Source: an uncultured Caldilineaceae bacterium
GTDB taxonomy: Bacteria > Chloroflexota > Anaerolineae > Caldilineales > Caldilineaceae
NCBI GenBank assembly: GCA_951812725.1
Contig: OX638330.1
Coordinates: 1,054,001 to 1,118,000 of the forward strand
Reading direction: 5' to 3'
DNA: 64,000 nt
Positions 45,962 through 55,031 of the stretch are shown one piece after another. Every line of letters begins with the position of its first letter. The first letter of the stretch is position 1. The notes under the pieces were generated by a model that saw only the letters and a program-made list of their open reading frames with translations, was not told the DNA's origin and did no database searches. A program made the translations under genes and the position numbers.

Positions 45962-47281
45962 TTATTCTGCGCCGACATTGACTGTGATGCGGTCAATCAA
46001 ATCGTTGTGGTGGCCGTAAGCCTCGTGAATCAACCCGCCCCACCAGAGAATGTTGGTTCCTGGAGGAGGTGCATCAAATCGAATGCAGCCGTTAACCAAG
46101 CCGGCGTCGCCTGGCATCAAGTACCACGCCGCCTCTTCTTCAAATTCAAGCCACTCCAGGTCCTCCTGACGGCCAATCGCCCATCGAAAGGGGAAGTTTA
46201 TACCGGCCGTGCCAAAGTTGATGCCGAATCGAAACACACCTGCCTGCTCAAACCAGTATTTGTCACGATTTTCCGGCAGGTCCGCTACATAGTTGAAGTT
46301 TTGATAGGTGCGGTCTTCGGCGAAAAGATACTCTTGACCTGGCCAGGGGCCATTTGTGCGAATCGGGACTTCACCTTCATTCTTCACGATTGCAGAGAAA
46401 CATAGCTTCTGGCCCAGAGGCACGCTCACCACCCGATTTATCTCCAGGGCCCAGTCGATTTCTCCCTGCACAACATCGGCGCGCGGCCTGCCCCCCATCT
46501 CTATTGTCAGAGCGCGGGTCACCCGCACACGATTACCGGCAAGGTCGTTGGCCTCACCGACGACCAGGTACTCGCCGTCGGGAGGCGGCTCCGCGTTCAG
46601 GTCAACGCCGCCGAAATATTTGTACGTGTGGTTGCCTGGTTCTTCAGGTTCAATTGTATTTGCGCCTTCGGCGATATGCACCTTGACCCCAGGTCTCTCC
46701 GGGTCAAGAAGAAAAACCTGAATGTTGTGGACCTCTTTAGACAGATTATAGGAAATGCTCACCCAGTCGTCCCGCATACCGTCCAGATTGGGGCGAAAGA
46801 CTGTCGGCACGACGGCAAAACCATCCAGGCGCGGTAATTCAGTGTCACCGTTCTCCAGGGTAATTGTGCCTTTAACAGTTTCGGTGCTGGCATTGTCGTC
46901 GGTGGCCTGCACAACCCAGTTATATTGTCCGTCCGCCAACACCCTGCTGAGAATTTCGTTAGTGCCCCCTTCAAACTCCTCGACCTCCGGCTCGTCCATC
47001 ACGCCGCCCCACTGCACTCTATAGCTGCCTGGAGAGCGGCGGCGGTCCTTGCGAAAGTAGAACCGATCGCCTTCGTCGTTCTCGAAAAAGATACTTACAT
47101 AGGCAGAGCGGCTAAGATTGTAGCGGATCTCGGTCACATCGGTATCGCCGTCGGCATTGGGCGAAATCTGATCCGGCGCCACCGTTACATCGCGTAGAAG
47201 CGGCCCGAGATTAAAATTTAGCCGTCCACAGCCGGACAAAAGCAGTGCCAAGAGTGTGATGTATAGTGCATTCTTGTTCAT
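45962..47281 (-). CDS. Lipoprotein with FlgD-Ig-like repeats
   Basis: A 439-residue lipoprotein. The signal peptide ends in LLLSGC with Cys18. Two beta-sandwich segments of about 90-100 residues follow (SPNADGDTD and RPNLDGMRDD are Ca/Ig-like FlgD-type repeat starts, with PDGEY and ADGQYNW turns), and a C-terminal beta domain of about 190 residues with no recognised family. It should sit outside the membrane. Upstream of two glycosyltransferase genes on the same strand. Confidence 0.75.
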   Translation of the reverse strand: MNKNALYITLLALLLSGCGRLNFNLGPLLRDVTVAPDQISPNADGDTDVTEIRYNLSRSAYVSIFFENDEGDRFYFRKDRRRSPGSYRVQWGGVMDEPEVEEFEGGTNEILSRVLADGQYNWVVQATDDNASTETVKGTITLENGDTELPRLDGFAVVPTVFRPNLDGMRDDWVSISYNLSKEVHNIQVFLLDPERPGVKVHIAEGANTIEPEEPGNHTYKYFGGVDLNAEPPPDGEYLVVGEANDLAGNRVRVTRALTIEMGGRPRADVVQGEIDWALEINRVVSVPLGQKLCFSAIVKNEGEVPIRTNGPWPGQEYLFAEDRTYQNFNYVADLPENRDKYWFEQAGVFRFGINFGTAGINFPFRWAIGRQEDLEWLEFEEEAAWYLMPGDAGLVNGCIRFDAPPPGTNILWWGGLIHEAYGHHNDLIDRITVNVGAE

Positions 47282-47314
47282 AGCAACAAAAGAAAGGGTG
47301 CCAAAAAAGCCGGG

Positions 47315-48592
47315 TTATGCAAGTGCTTCCAGCACTTTGGTCACGCCGTCAATAGTCTCCTCCACATCGGCATTGCGCATGGCCGGGCTGACATGTATCG
47401 TAACCGCCCGGCCCAGCAGATCGAGTGAACGCGGGCACATATCCGGAGAATAGGCCAGTTCCCTCTTGGCCCAGCGCCAAGGACCGCCGCCGTCCGTCCA
47501 GGCGCGCCGCGACAGCACCGGAAACCAGTGAGCATACACGTGGAAATCGCGCTGCTCTGGCCGGTAAAGGACTCCGGCGGAAATGTTCTCCGCGTTCAGA
47601 CCGTGCGCGACCGCCTGGGCCCTCGCGGGTGTCTCAAGGAACATGGCGAGGGAGATGGCGCTATCGCCTTCCGGGTCCGGAATCTCTCGAAAGGTTACAC
47701 CTTTGCCTGCCGCGGTCGGTTCGATGCCGGCCATAAGCATCTCTTTCCTGGCCCGCGCGGCGGCTACGATGCCCTGCAACCTTCCCAACTGCACCAGTCC
47801 GATGGCCGCAGGAATCTCCGCCATCCTGAAGTTCGCTCCCCACAGCACCTCTTCTTCGGGCAGATCCAACCGATTCGAAGCGGCCACGTCGTGAAACATG
47901 AACGCTCGTTGCCAAACCTGACGGTCGCTCGTCGTGACCATGCCGCCTTCGCCGGTCGTAATTATCTTGCTGAACTGCAAGCTGAAGCAGCCGACGTCGC
48001 CAATAGAGCCGAGCCTGCGTCCCTGGAAGCTGGCCCCATTGCCCTGGGCGCAGTCTTCGATTATGCGCAACCCGTGACGGCCGGCAATGTCCTGAATGGC
48101 ATCCATCCGTGCCGGCGCGCCTCGCATGTGGACCGGCATGATCGCCTTAGTGTGCGGGCTGATCTTGCGCTCAACATCGTCCGGATCCAGTGTCAGCGAC
48201 TCGTCTATCTCGGCAATAATGGGTATGCCGCCGACCGCCATTACTGAAGTGGCCGATGCCATCCACGTGAAGGCAGGCACGATTACCTCATCGCCAGGGC
48301 CGATGCCGATGCCCTGCAGACCGCATATCAGTGCCGCCGTGCCCGACGTGACCGCCAAGGCATGGGCCGAACCGACCGACTGTGCAAACTCCTCCTCCAA
48401 CTTATCTGCACGCGATTCGCCTTCCTCACTGCTGAAAAAGCGGAAAAGCTGTTTGGCGCGCAGCACGTCGAGTACGGCCTGCTCCTCAGCGTCGTCGAGG
48501 GCTTGTCCGCCCGCTGCCATGTACGGCTCCATCCGCTCGCGAGCGGGTGTTCCTCCGTCTATGGCCAGTAATGGAGCAGCAGATGTTGACAT
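47315..48592 (-). CDS. DegT/DnrJ/EryC1/StrS family aminotransferase
   Basis: A 425-residue PLP-dependent aminotransferase of the nucleotide-sugar type. The fold-type I blocks VTSGTAALIC, FTWMASA, IEDCAQGNGA and Schiff-base Lys209 (FSLQFSKII) are present. These enzymes aminate keto-sugars of antibiotics and surface glycans, which fits the glycosyltransferases nearby, although AHBA- or glutamine:scyllo-inosamine-type members exist. The sugar is not known. Confidence 0.9.
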   Translation of the reverse strand: MSTSAAPLLAIDGGTPARERMEPYMAAGGQALDDAEEQAVLDVLRAKQLFRFFSSEEGESRADKLEEEFAQSVGSAHALAVTSGTAALICGLQGIGIGPGDEVIVPAFTWMASATSVMAVGGIPIIAEIDESLTLDPDDVERKISPHTKAIMPVHMRGAPARMDAIQDIAGRHGLRIIEDCAQGNGASFQGRRLGSIGDVGCFSLQFSKIITTGEGGMVTTSDRQVWQRAFMFHDVAASNRLDLPEEEVLWGANFRMAEIPAAIGLVQLGRLQGIVAAARARKEMLMAGIEPTAAGKGVTFREIPDPEGDSAISLAMFLETPARAQAVAHGLNAENISAGVLYRPEQRDFHVYAHWFPVLSRRAWTDGGGPWRWAKRELAYSPDMCPRSLDLLGRAVTIHVSPAMRNADVEETIDGVTKVLEALA

Positions 48593-48720
48593 GGATAGTC
48601 CTCCAATTGGGGACAGAAAGCGCGGTGAAATAGTCTTTGGAAGTCAAGAAGTCGATCCCCTGTTACACTTTCGCCCTTGGCCTCCAGCAACCGCGATCAG
48701 TATAACATAGCGCCAAACTG

Positions 48721-48749
48721 TTGACAGTCTGCAGGAGTCGTGTTTTACT
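48721..48749 (+). promoter_or_regulatory. Probable sigma-70 promoter for the Gfo/Idh gene at 48796
   Basis: Perfect TTGACA (48721-48726), 17-bp spacer, TTTACT (48744-48749; four of six consensus bases). The leader would be about 40 nt. Confidence 0.5.
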
Positions 48750-48795
48750 TCCCCAACTGTATCGACAGTATACGCAAAATATGGGAGCTGAAAAT

Positions 48796-49776
48796 ATGGA
48801 CAAGACTCGCTGGGGTATTCTGGGAACGGGGCGCATCGCCGGTGACTTTGCCACCGGTCTGGCCGCAGAGGAAGACGCAGAAGTCGTCGCCGTCGGCTCC
48901 CGCTCTCAGGAAACTGCCGACAGGTTCGCCGATCGCTTCGGCATTCCAAACCGGCATCCCACCTACGACGCGCTTGCGGCCGACCCCATGGTGGATATCA
49001 TCTACATCGCCACCCCTCACCCACTGCACAAAGAGAATACGATCAGTTGCCTGCGCGCCGGCAAGGCCGTGCTATGTGAGAAACCGTTCGCGATCAATAG
49101 CGCCGAGGCCCAGGAGATGATCGACTGCGCACGCGCCAAAGGCGTTTACCTGATGGAGGCGATGTGGACGCGTTTTCTGCCTCATATTCGTGAAATGGTC
49201 CGTCGCATCGAAGAAGGACAAATAGGCGACATCCGTCTGTTTCAGGCAGATTTCTGCTATCGCGCACCGCTGAATCCAGAACGTCGCACATTTAACCCGG
49301 CCCTTGGCGGCGGCGCGTTGCTGGATGTGGGCGTATACCCGATTTCGCTGGCCCATCATTTGCTGGGTGAACCTGCCCACGTCGCGTCGCTGGCGCATCT
49401 GGGTGTGACCGGCGTGGACGAGATTGCGGGCATGCTCTTCAAGTACCAGAGCGGCGCTTTGGCTGTAATGTCCACTGCTGTCCGAGCCAACTCGCCCGAT
49501 TCGCTACTCATTAGTGGGACTGAGGGAGAGATACGCGCACACGACCGCTGGTGGAAGCCATCCGGTTTCACGATAACCCGTGACGGCCGCGAACCGGAGA
49601 CAGTGCGCCCTGACATCATCGGCAATGGCTGGAACTACCAGGCCGTAGAATGCGGCCGCTGCCTCAGGGAAGGACTGACTGAACACGACCTGATGCCCCT
49701 TGACGAGTCACTGGCGATCATGCGCCTGATGGATGGCTTGCGGCAGGAGTGGGGTCTACGTTATCCAATGGAGTAA
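48796..49776 (+). CDS. Gfo/Idh/MocA family oxidoreductase
   Basis: A 326-residue protein from ATG at 48796, with GGGAG about eight bases upstream. GILGTGRIAGDFA is the Rossmann motif, the EKP motif is canonical (LCEKPFAINS), and a trans-dihydrodiol-dehydrogenase-like GGGALLDVGVYP block follows. Likely an NADP-dependent sugar or dihydrodiol-type dehydrogenase; the substrate is not known. Between the DegT aminotransferase and the MITE copy 2. Confidence 0.87.
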   Translation: MDKTRWGILGTGRIAGDFATGLAAEEDAEVVAVGSRSQETADRFADRFGIPNRHPTYDALAADPMVDIIYIATPHPLHKENTISCLRAGKAVLCEKPFAINSAEAQEMIDCARAKGVYLMEAMWTRFLPHIREMVRRIEEGQIGDIRLFQADFCYRAPLNPERRTFNPALGGGALLDVGVYPISLAHHLLGEPAHVASLAHLGVTGVDEIAGMLFKYQSGALAVMSTAVRANSPDSLLISGTEGEIRAHDRWWKPSGFTITRDGREPETVRPDIIGNGWNYQAVECGRCLREGLTEHDLMPLDESLAIMRLMDGLRQEWGLRYPME

Positions 49777-49805
49777 GTGCGAAGCCGGATCAGGAATACC
49801 CTTCA

Positions 49806-50091
49806 GTAACTACGCAGCCGCAACTGATTCGCAACCCTGAACGAGGCGAGTGAAGGTACTTACTCTCTCCTCATTCTCTGTTTTTTGGGCGGTCGGGCCT
49901 TCGGCCCTCCCTTGTGCAGGGGCTGCGCCCCCGCAACGCCCCCCTACAAAACCATGCCTCACCGACCGTGTGCCTTCATCGCAACGTGTCGGCTGGCGAG
50001 CATGACGGCGGCTGTACACCGGTTGTGTCACCAAGCCACTGAAGGGTTCCAGGGAAGACTGGCTGGTCAAGTACTGTGGCTTAGTAGTTAC
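49806..50091. mobile_element. MITE copy 2 (286 bp), intact ends
   Basis: The ends GTAACTAC and GTAGTTAC are exact reverse complements; the terminal 17 bases match at 14 positions. The flanks are ACCCTTCA on both sides (49798-49805 and 50092-50099), a perfect 8-bp direct repeat. The core is the same branched fold with variable hairpin GGGCC-TTC-GGCCC. It sits between two convergent genes and disrupts none. GTAA ends with an 8-bp target duplication are the published pattern of the IS66 family; no transposase is in the window. Confidence 0.9.
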
Positions 50092-50112
50092 ACCCTTCAA
50101 GAGAAGATTACA

Positions 50113-50976
50113 CTAGGCACTACTTTCTTCTTGCCTAACCGCCTGCAGACAATAATGCAGGCTACCCCGCAATAATTCGACAACCCTGCTGTCCGGAGCA
50201 CCTGCCTCCAGTGCATCCGGTTGCAGTTCTAACGAAATGGAGTGACCGTAACCGTCCGCGGCCATCCTGGCCAGCAACGCGTCCAGTCTCAAATTGCCGT
50301 CCTCGGGCCGTCGGTGTTCGCTACCGTCGAAGTTGCTAAGGTGGACATGCTTTACCCGCTGCCCCCAGAAGTTGTAGGCCTCGACAGGGTCCAGCCCCCA
50401 TGTGCCCAGGTGTGTTGTATCCAAAGTGATGTGCGGAAATCGGGTAATATCGCCGAGCGTCGCCTGGCTGTGCGGGTTCCAGCGCGCGGGGTTGACGCGC
50501 ACGCCCATAAACCGCTGGGCCGGCAAGTTTTCAATGCACAAGAGGACATCGGTTCTGGCCTGGAGCTCAGCATAGCTCTCGGTGAGCCAATCTGCGTACT
50601 GGCGGTTTAAGGTATCAAATGGGTTGGGCAGCAACAGGCTGCGACTAGCAGTCTGCAGAAAGGCAGCTCCGTAACGTGTGGGTAGGTGGTGAACGACTAC
50701 CTGCGCGTCCAGTTCAACTGCCAGTTCGGCGGTGCGGGCGATGGCGCCGACCTCGGTCTCGCCCCAGCCTTGGCAGTTGCGGCTGAACGGACTATGGAGA
50801 GCCGGGATCGTGAGCGCGTGGCTGTCCATCAGGTAGCGCAAATAGTCGAGCTGGCGCGTGTCCCAGCGGTGATCTACCATCATTTCGATACCTTCAAAGC
50901 CGGCTTCGGCCGCCAGCGCAAAGACGCGGTCGATACTGTAGTTGTAAAGTGAACCAGTGGAAAAGATGAAACGCAT
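50113..50976 (-). CDS. Sugar phosphate isomerase/epimerase (AP-endonuclease-2 family)
   Basis: A 287-residue TIM-barrel protein from ATG at 50976 (an upstream TTG at 50994 is possible). Metal-binding pattern: EIMM-like EGIEMMVDH, VVHHLP, CIENLP, LDTTHLG and HLSNFDG. Related to the isomerase at 19996 but only distantly. It may act on a sugar produced by the neighbouring Gfo/Idh dehydrogenase; substrate unknown. Confidence 0.85.
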   Translation of the reverse strand: MRFIFSTGSLYNYSIDRVFALAAEAGFEGIEMMVDHRWDTRQLDYLRYLMDSHALTIPALHSPFSRNCQGWGETEVGAIARTAELAVELDAQVVVHHLPTRYGAAFLQTASRSLLLPNPFDTLNRQYADWLTESYAELQARTDVLLCIENLPAQRFMGVRVNPARWNPHSQATLGDITRFPHITLDTTHLGTWGLDPVEAYNFWGQRVKHVHLSNFDGSEHRRPEDGNLRLDALLARMAADGYGHSISLELQPDALEAGAPDSRVVELLRGSLHYCLQAVRQEESSA

Positions 50977-51050
50977 GGCAAATTCTCTGGACAAACGTAG
51001 CCTGCGGCTGCGCCATCGAAGAAGGCAATTGAACAGGTGCCGCTCCAGCG

Positions 51051-51896
51051 TCAGCCTGGAAACGCGCGCGCCGCGAACTGTGAAAGTGATGTCGGACGGC
51101 GGCCCAGCAACCAGCCCAGGACGTTGCCGTTTCCGACCAGGCCGTGGCGGTCATAGTAGCGAAACATCGCAGCTAGTGCCTCTATTGTTTCACCGGGCAT
51201 CCCGCTGGCACTTGCAGACTTCTCCCAACTCTCGAGAGGCACTTGAACGGCATTAACAGGTCGCCGCAATTGGTTCGCTAGGGCATGTGCTATCTCCTCC
51301 GAAGACAAATTCTCCGGTCCAGCCAACTCGTAGATCGCCCCGGCATGGCATGATTCTGTGAGAACCTTTGCTGCGGTCCAGGCAACATCAGCCAGATCGA
51401 CCAATGCAAAGCGAGCCTGGATATTGTAAGGTACAGTATACTGGCCGGTTGTGGCTATCTGTTCCCGGTAGGCAAGCACGTTTTGCATGTACGCGCATGG
51501 CTGCAGAACAGTGAAAGGCAGGCCGCTGCGGAAGATCTCCTCTTCGACACGCAGCTTTTGCCAGTGGTGGGGCATCTCTTCCGTCTGCGGGTGGAGAACC
51601 GAGTGGTAGACGAAGCGTCCTATACCGGCCCGCTCCGCGGCCTGCAAGGCCAACCTTCCGACTTCGATTTCGCGTGTATACATGTTGGGGCAGATGAGAT
51701 AAATTGCATCGACTCCAACGCACGCTTCCCGCCACAGGCCGGCATCCTCCAGATCACCGACAACGGTATCGGTAACTTTGAGATTCTGGGCCTGTTCATG
51801 GCGTCGTAACCAAGCGCGCACCGGCCGGCCGGTCTGGGCCAGCGCATCAGTGACCGCATGGCCGGTCTTGCCTGCGGCCCCGGTAACCAGAATCAT
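51051..51896 (-). CDS. NmrA/SDRa5-type NAD(P)-binding protein
   Basis: A 281-residue atypical SDR. TGAAGKTGHAV is the cofactor loop, and VLQPCAYMQN is a typical NmrA/QOR-like block; the catalytic Tyr-x-x-x-Lys is not evident, as in NmrA relatives. ATG at 51896 overlaps the Uma2 stop by four bases (ATGA), so the two proteins are made together. Confidence 0.82.
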   Translation of the reverse strand: MILVTGAAGKTGHAVTDALAQTGRPVRAWLRRHEQAQNLKVTDTVVGDLEDAGLWREACVGVDAIYLICPNMYTREIEVGRLALQAAERAGIGRFVYHSVLHPQTEEMPHHWQKLRVEEEIFRSGLPFTVLQPCAYMQNVLAYREQIATTGQYTVPYNIQARFALVDLADVAWTAAKVLTESCHAGAIYELAGPENLSSEEIAHALANQLRRPVNAVQVPLESWEKSASASGMPGETIEALAAMFRYYDRHGLVGNGNVLGWLLGRRPTSLSQFAARAFPG

Positions 51897-52480
51897 GCGG
51901 AAAAAATCTCATTCACGAGGACAGCAAAGCCCGCCAACACTTCTGATCTTGCAATTTCATCTTCGCCGAAGCTTCCAAGCAAACGGTAGGATCCATCTCG
52001 CAGAACATGAATCTCAGCCGTCCGCTCCCGGGGATCGATAATCCAGTACTCGGGCACGCCCGCCTCTGCGTAAATCTCGTACTTCAGTCTGACGTCATGG
52101 GACGGATTGGATGGCGACAACACTTCCATCACCAAGTCAGGCGCGCCCTGGATGTTTAGTTCGCCAACGACGGGGAGACTCTCTCGACGGATTACCACAA
52201 TGTCAGGCTGGACGGGATCTCCCAATTTATCGGGGAGAATTACATCAATGGGAGCGGCGAAGGCTGTGCCCAGTTTCGACTCTTGGAGATATCCTTCCAG
52301 AAAAAACGCAAGGCGGGTGATAACTCGCTGGTGCAAGGGTCGCGGCGCCGCTGACTTATAGAGTTCTCCCCGAATTACTTCGTAGCGCTTGCCATCTTCT
52401 GGGAGAAGGGCATAGTCGTCATACGTCCACTCCCCCTGCGCCGGAAGCTGCTCAGTCTGCGAGGCATATGTGGCTGTCAT
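51893..52480 (-). CDS. Uma2 (DUF820) family putative nuclease
   Basis: A 195-residue PD-(D/E)XK-type protein from ATG at 52480 with AGGAG close upstream. Conserved pattern: YEVIRGELY, VQPDIVVI (Asp), APDLVMEVLSPS (Glu) and KYEIYAEAGVPEYWIID. DUF820 genes are abundant in cyanobacteria and Chloroflexota; the substrate is unknown. Confidence 0.88.
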   Translation of the reverse strand: MTATYASQTEQLPAQGEWTYDDYALLPEDGKRYEVIRGELYKSAAPRPLHQRVITRLAFFLEGYLQESKLGTAFAAPIDVILPDKLGDPVQPDIVVIRRESLPVVGELNIQGAPDLVMEVLSPSNPSHDVRLKYEIYAEAGVPEYWIIDPRERTAEIHVLRDGSYRLLGSFGEDEIARSEVLAGFAVLVNEIFSA

Positions 52481-52537
52481 TGACTCCTGAACTCGGCGCA
52501 CTATGCCCCTCCTTTTCCAAACCCGTGGGCGCACATT

Positions 52538-52572
52538 CAGTGGCTGGTAACCTTACCGATTACCAGCCACTG
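52538..52572 (-). terminator. Perfect 13-bp hairpin downstream of the NMT1-type binding protein gene
   Basis: CAGTGGCTGGTAA (52538-52550) and TTACCAGCCACTG (52560-52572) are exact reverse complements with a nine-base loop. On the minus strand it follows the binding-protein stop at 52604. There is no U-run; a strong stem can stop polymerase or protect the 3' end. Confidence 0.6.
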
Positions 52573-52603
52573 CTGACTCGTCGCAATCTGGCGATACGAT
52601 TGT

Positions 52604-53746
52604 CTATTCGCCTCCCTCAACCAGTTCTACTTCAATGGGTGTGTAGCTATCTCCCATCGTGTCGCCATCCAACAGTCCGAGAGCCGCCTCCGCCAAGTCT
52701 GAGCGGAAGGCACCGTCACTGGGCGCCTCAGCTATTACGCCGCCGTCTACGGAAACCTGCACGGTCTGATCCCAAAGAGTCTGGTCCATCACGCCGATTC
52801 CTGCCGGGGAAGGCCAGATCAGCTTATTGATCTCATTCAACTGCCAGCTCATATGGCTTAGGCCAAGTGTGGGACCGTTGTCGAGAACGACCTGGACGCA
52901 AGCGTCAAAGCTGTCGCGGCAGAACTGCCAGCCCTTGAAGCTAGCTGCCAGGAAGCGCACTGCGATGTCCTCATTGCCCTCCTCCGCCAACCAGGATTCC
53001 CGCGCGAAAACATGATCCTGTAGCATGGCCGTGCCCACGTCGTTGAAGTCGATGACCACAAGGTCAGACGGCTGATAAAGTTCGCCGGTCTCGGAGTTGA
53101 CCGCCTCCAGAACCTGGGCGTACTCGTTGTAGATCATCGCCTGCGCGGCGTCGAGTTCCCGGTTGAGCAGGGCCAGCATATCGAAACTCTGCTGAATGAC
53201 AGTGACATCGTCAGGGTTGTTCGGGTCAATGCCCTCAGCACGCATGGCTACGAACAGCTCATGCTCATTGCCGAAACCCCAGGTTCCGACTTTCTTGCCC
53301 GCCATGTCGGCAATGGTTGCAACCGGCGCGTCGGCCCAGGAGACCTCCAACGTTCCGCTGCGCTGGAATACCTGCGCAATATTGACCAGGTCGGCGCCTT
53401 CCGCACGCGAGGCCAACACTTTGGGTACCCAAGCCAGGCCGAACTCGGCTTGGCCGGAGGCGACCACCTGCTGCGGCACAATGTCGACCGCGCCTTCAAG
53501 GATGGTCACATCCAAGCACTGCTCTTCGTAAAAGCCTTGATCAACGGCGGCAAAGTAGCCTGCAAACTGGGACTGGGTCACCCACTGGAGCTGCAAACTG
53601 ACCGGAGTGAGTTCGGCGCATCCGTCTTCAGCCATGGCCTCGTCACCGCCGGAGTCCATCGCCGGAGCTGCCGGAGCGACGCATGCCCCCAGCATCAGGA
53701 TGAGCAGCGTGAAACCCGTCAGCAACCGTGCATTTCGATTTCTCAT
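52604..53746 (-). CDS. NMT1/SsuA-like ABC substrate-binding lipoprotein
   Basis: A 380-residue exported binding protein with AGGAGG upstream of the ATG. The signal peptide ends at lipobox Cys22 (LMLGAC). The NMT1/THI5 pattern is clear: VSLQLQWVTQSQFAGYF, then DQGFYEEQCLDVTI and DLVVIDFNDVG. These proteins bind pyrimidine (thiamine-precursor), sulfonate or hydantoin-type ligands. With the permeases and ATPase at 54087-58839 and the enzymes at 58836-61193 it likely imports a pyrimidine-like compound. MITE copy 3 separates it from the permease gene. Confidence 0.9.
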   Translation of the reverse strand: MRNRNARLLTGFTLLILMLGACVAPAAPAMDSGGDEAMAEDGCAELTPVSLQLQWVTQSQFAGYFAAVDQGFYEEQCLDVTILEGAVDIVPQQVVASGQAEFGLAWVPKVLASRAEGADLVNIAQVFQRSGTLEVSWADAPVATIADMAGKKVGTWGFGNEHELFVAMRAEGIDPNNPDDVTVIQQSFDMLALLNRELDAAQAMIYNEYAQVLEAVNSETGELYQPSDLVVIDFNDVGTAMLQDHVFARESWLAEEGNEDIAVRFLAASFKGWQFCRDSFDACVQVVLDNGPTLGLSHMSWQLNEINKLIWPSPAGIGVMDQTLWDQTVQVSVDGGVIAEAPSDGAFRSDLAEAALGLLDGDTMGDSYTPIEVELVEGGE

Positions 53747-53790
53747 GAGATCCTCCTGAGGAACTGTGATTGAAAAAAGAGTCGTAAAAT

Positions 53791-54079
53791 GGTTCTACTC
53801 AGCCGCAACTGCTTCGCAAACCTGAATGAGTGAGCAAAGATGTTCTTTCCCCCCGCATTGTATTATGGGCGGTCGGCCGCAAGCGGCCTCCCTTGTGCAG
53901 GGGCTGCGCCCCCGCAACGCCCCCCTCCAAAACCATCGCTCACCGACCGTGTGTGCTCATTCCAGCAATGCCGCTCCTCCAACCTGGCTGCCGCCAACTG
54001 AATACGAATCAGATAGCCTGAATGGCGGCAAGGATAAAGGGCTGGTCAGGACAGGCACTGTAAATGGCTTAGTAGCTAC
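53791..54079. mobile_element. MITE copy 3 (289 bp) inside the ABC transporter operon
   Basis: Ends GGTTCTAC and GTAGCTAC. The flanks are CGTAAAAT at 53783-53790 and at 54080-54087, a perfect 8-bp direct repeat whose right copy touches the permease stop codon (54087-54089 on the minus strand). The variable hairpin reads GGCCGC-AA-GCGGCC. No gene is broken, but the element separates the permease and binding-protein genes of one minus-strand operon. Confidence 0.9.
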
Positions 54080-54086
54080 CGTAAAA

Positions 54087-55031
54087 TTACGCCCGAAAAG
54101 TCTGATGCCACGGTAAAGCCAACCGTTCTGCCAACAAAATAACCAGATAGATGGCGATGCCAAGTAAACATGCTACGAGTATCGCGGCCCATGCCGTCGC
54201 AAATCGGAATAACGCCGCCTCTTGGGTGATGAAAACTCCCAAAGCAATGCGTGGACCGCCGAAGTATTCGCCCACAATCGCTCCGATCATCGCCAGCGCT
54301 CCCGCCACTTTCAGGCCGCTGAACAGTGATGGAAGTGCGTTGGGAATCCGCAGTTTCATCAGAATTTCGGAATCGCTGGCCGCATACGAGTGCATCAGTT
54401 CCAACGAACGGTTGTCGACCGAAGTCAGCCCGCGCACTGTATTGATCATGATCGGAAAGAAGATCATTATCGTTACAATCGCCATTTTGGAAAATGGGTT
54501 GTCGATGCCGAACCAGTTGTTCATGATCGGCGCAAACGCGATGATCGGCATAGAGTTGGCGGCGATGGCAAAGGGCAGCAAAGCCTCACGCGATGCGGTC
54601 CAGCGTGTTGTAGCAAGCGCTACCGCGATGCCTGCCACTGTTCCCATCGCCATCCCTCCCAGCGCTTCTTTCAACGTGAACCAACTTGCCGCCAGGATTG
54701 GCATGAGGTTGCTGCCCCGCACTATGAAGACGTTGCGGCTGCCGAGGGGGAAATTCAGCCATCGTGCTGCCTCCAGGACCGCCTGCCGTTCAGGCGTCAG
54801 TCCACCAGGCAGGACAACAAGAAACCGGTTATCCAGAGAGGCTTCCTCTTCTGCATCGCCTGAGGTCGCGGACCCGACGACGACAACCTGAGCAAGATTT
54901 CCAACTATGGCCGTTGGCTTTGGCAAAAGAAACTGCTGGATGTTGAAGGCTGTCACCAGCCCTTCCCACAGGATGACAAGCGCAACCAGAATGAGAATCG
55001 GCGCCCAGATGCGTTGCCTGCGCTCGCTCAT
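54087..55031 (-). CDS. ABC permease, SsuC/TauC-type, with a large extracytoplasmic insert
   Basis: A 314-residue permease. The first membrane segment (PILILVALVILWEGL) and the family NxQxFLLPKP block are followed by about 75 hydrophilic residues (roughly 50-125) before the second membrane segment, longer than in SsuC/TauC (about 250-260 in total). The EAA-type loop (SLELMHSYAASDSEILMKLRIP) and remaining segments are normal. It overlaps the ATPase gene by four bases (ATGA at 55028-55031). Confidence 0.88.
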   Translation of the reverse strand: MSERRQRIWAPILILVALVILWEGLVTAFNIQQFLLPKPTAIVGNLAQVVVVGSATSGDAEEEASLDNRFLVVLPGGLTPERQAVLEAARWLNFPLGSRNVFIVRGSNLMPILAASWFTLKEALGGMAMGTVAGIAVALATTRWTASREALLPFAIAANSMPIIAFAPIMNNWFGIDNPFSKMAIVTIMIFFPIMINTVRGLTSVDNRSLELMHSYAASDSEILMKLRIPNALPSLFSGLKVAGALAMIGAIVGEYFGGPRIALGVFITQEAALFRFATAWAAILVACLLGIAIYLVILLAERLALPWHQTFRA

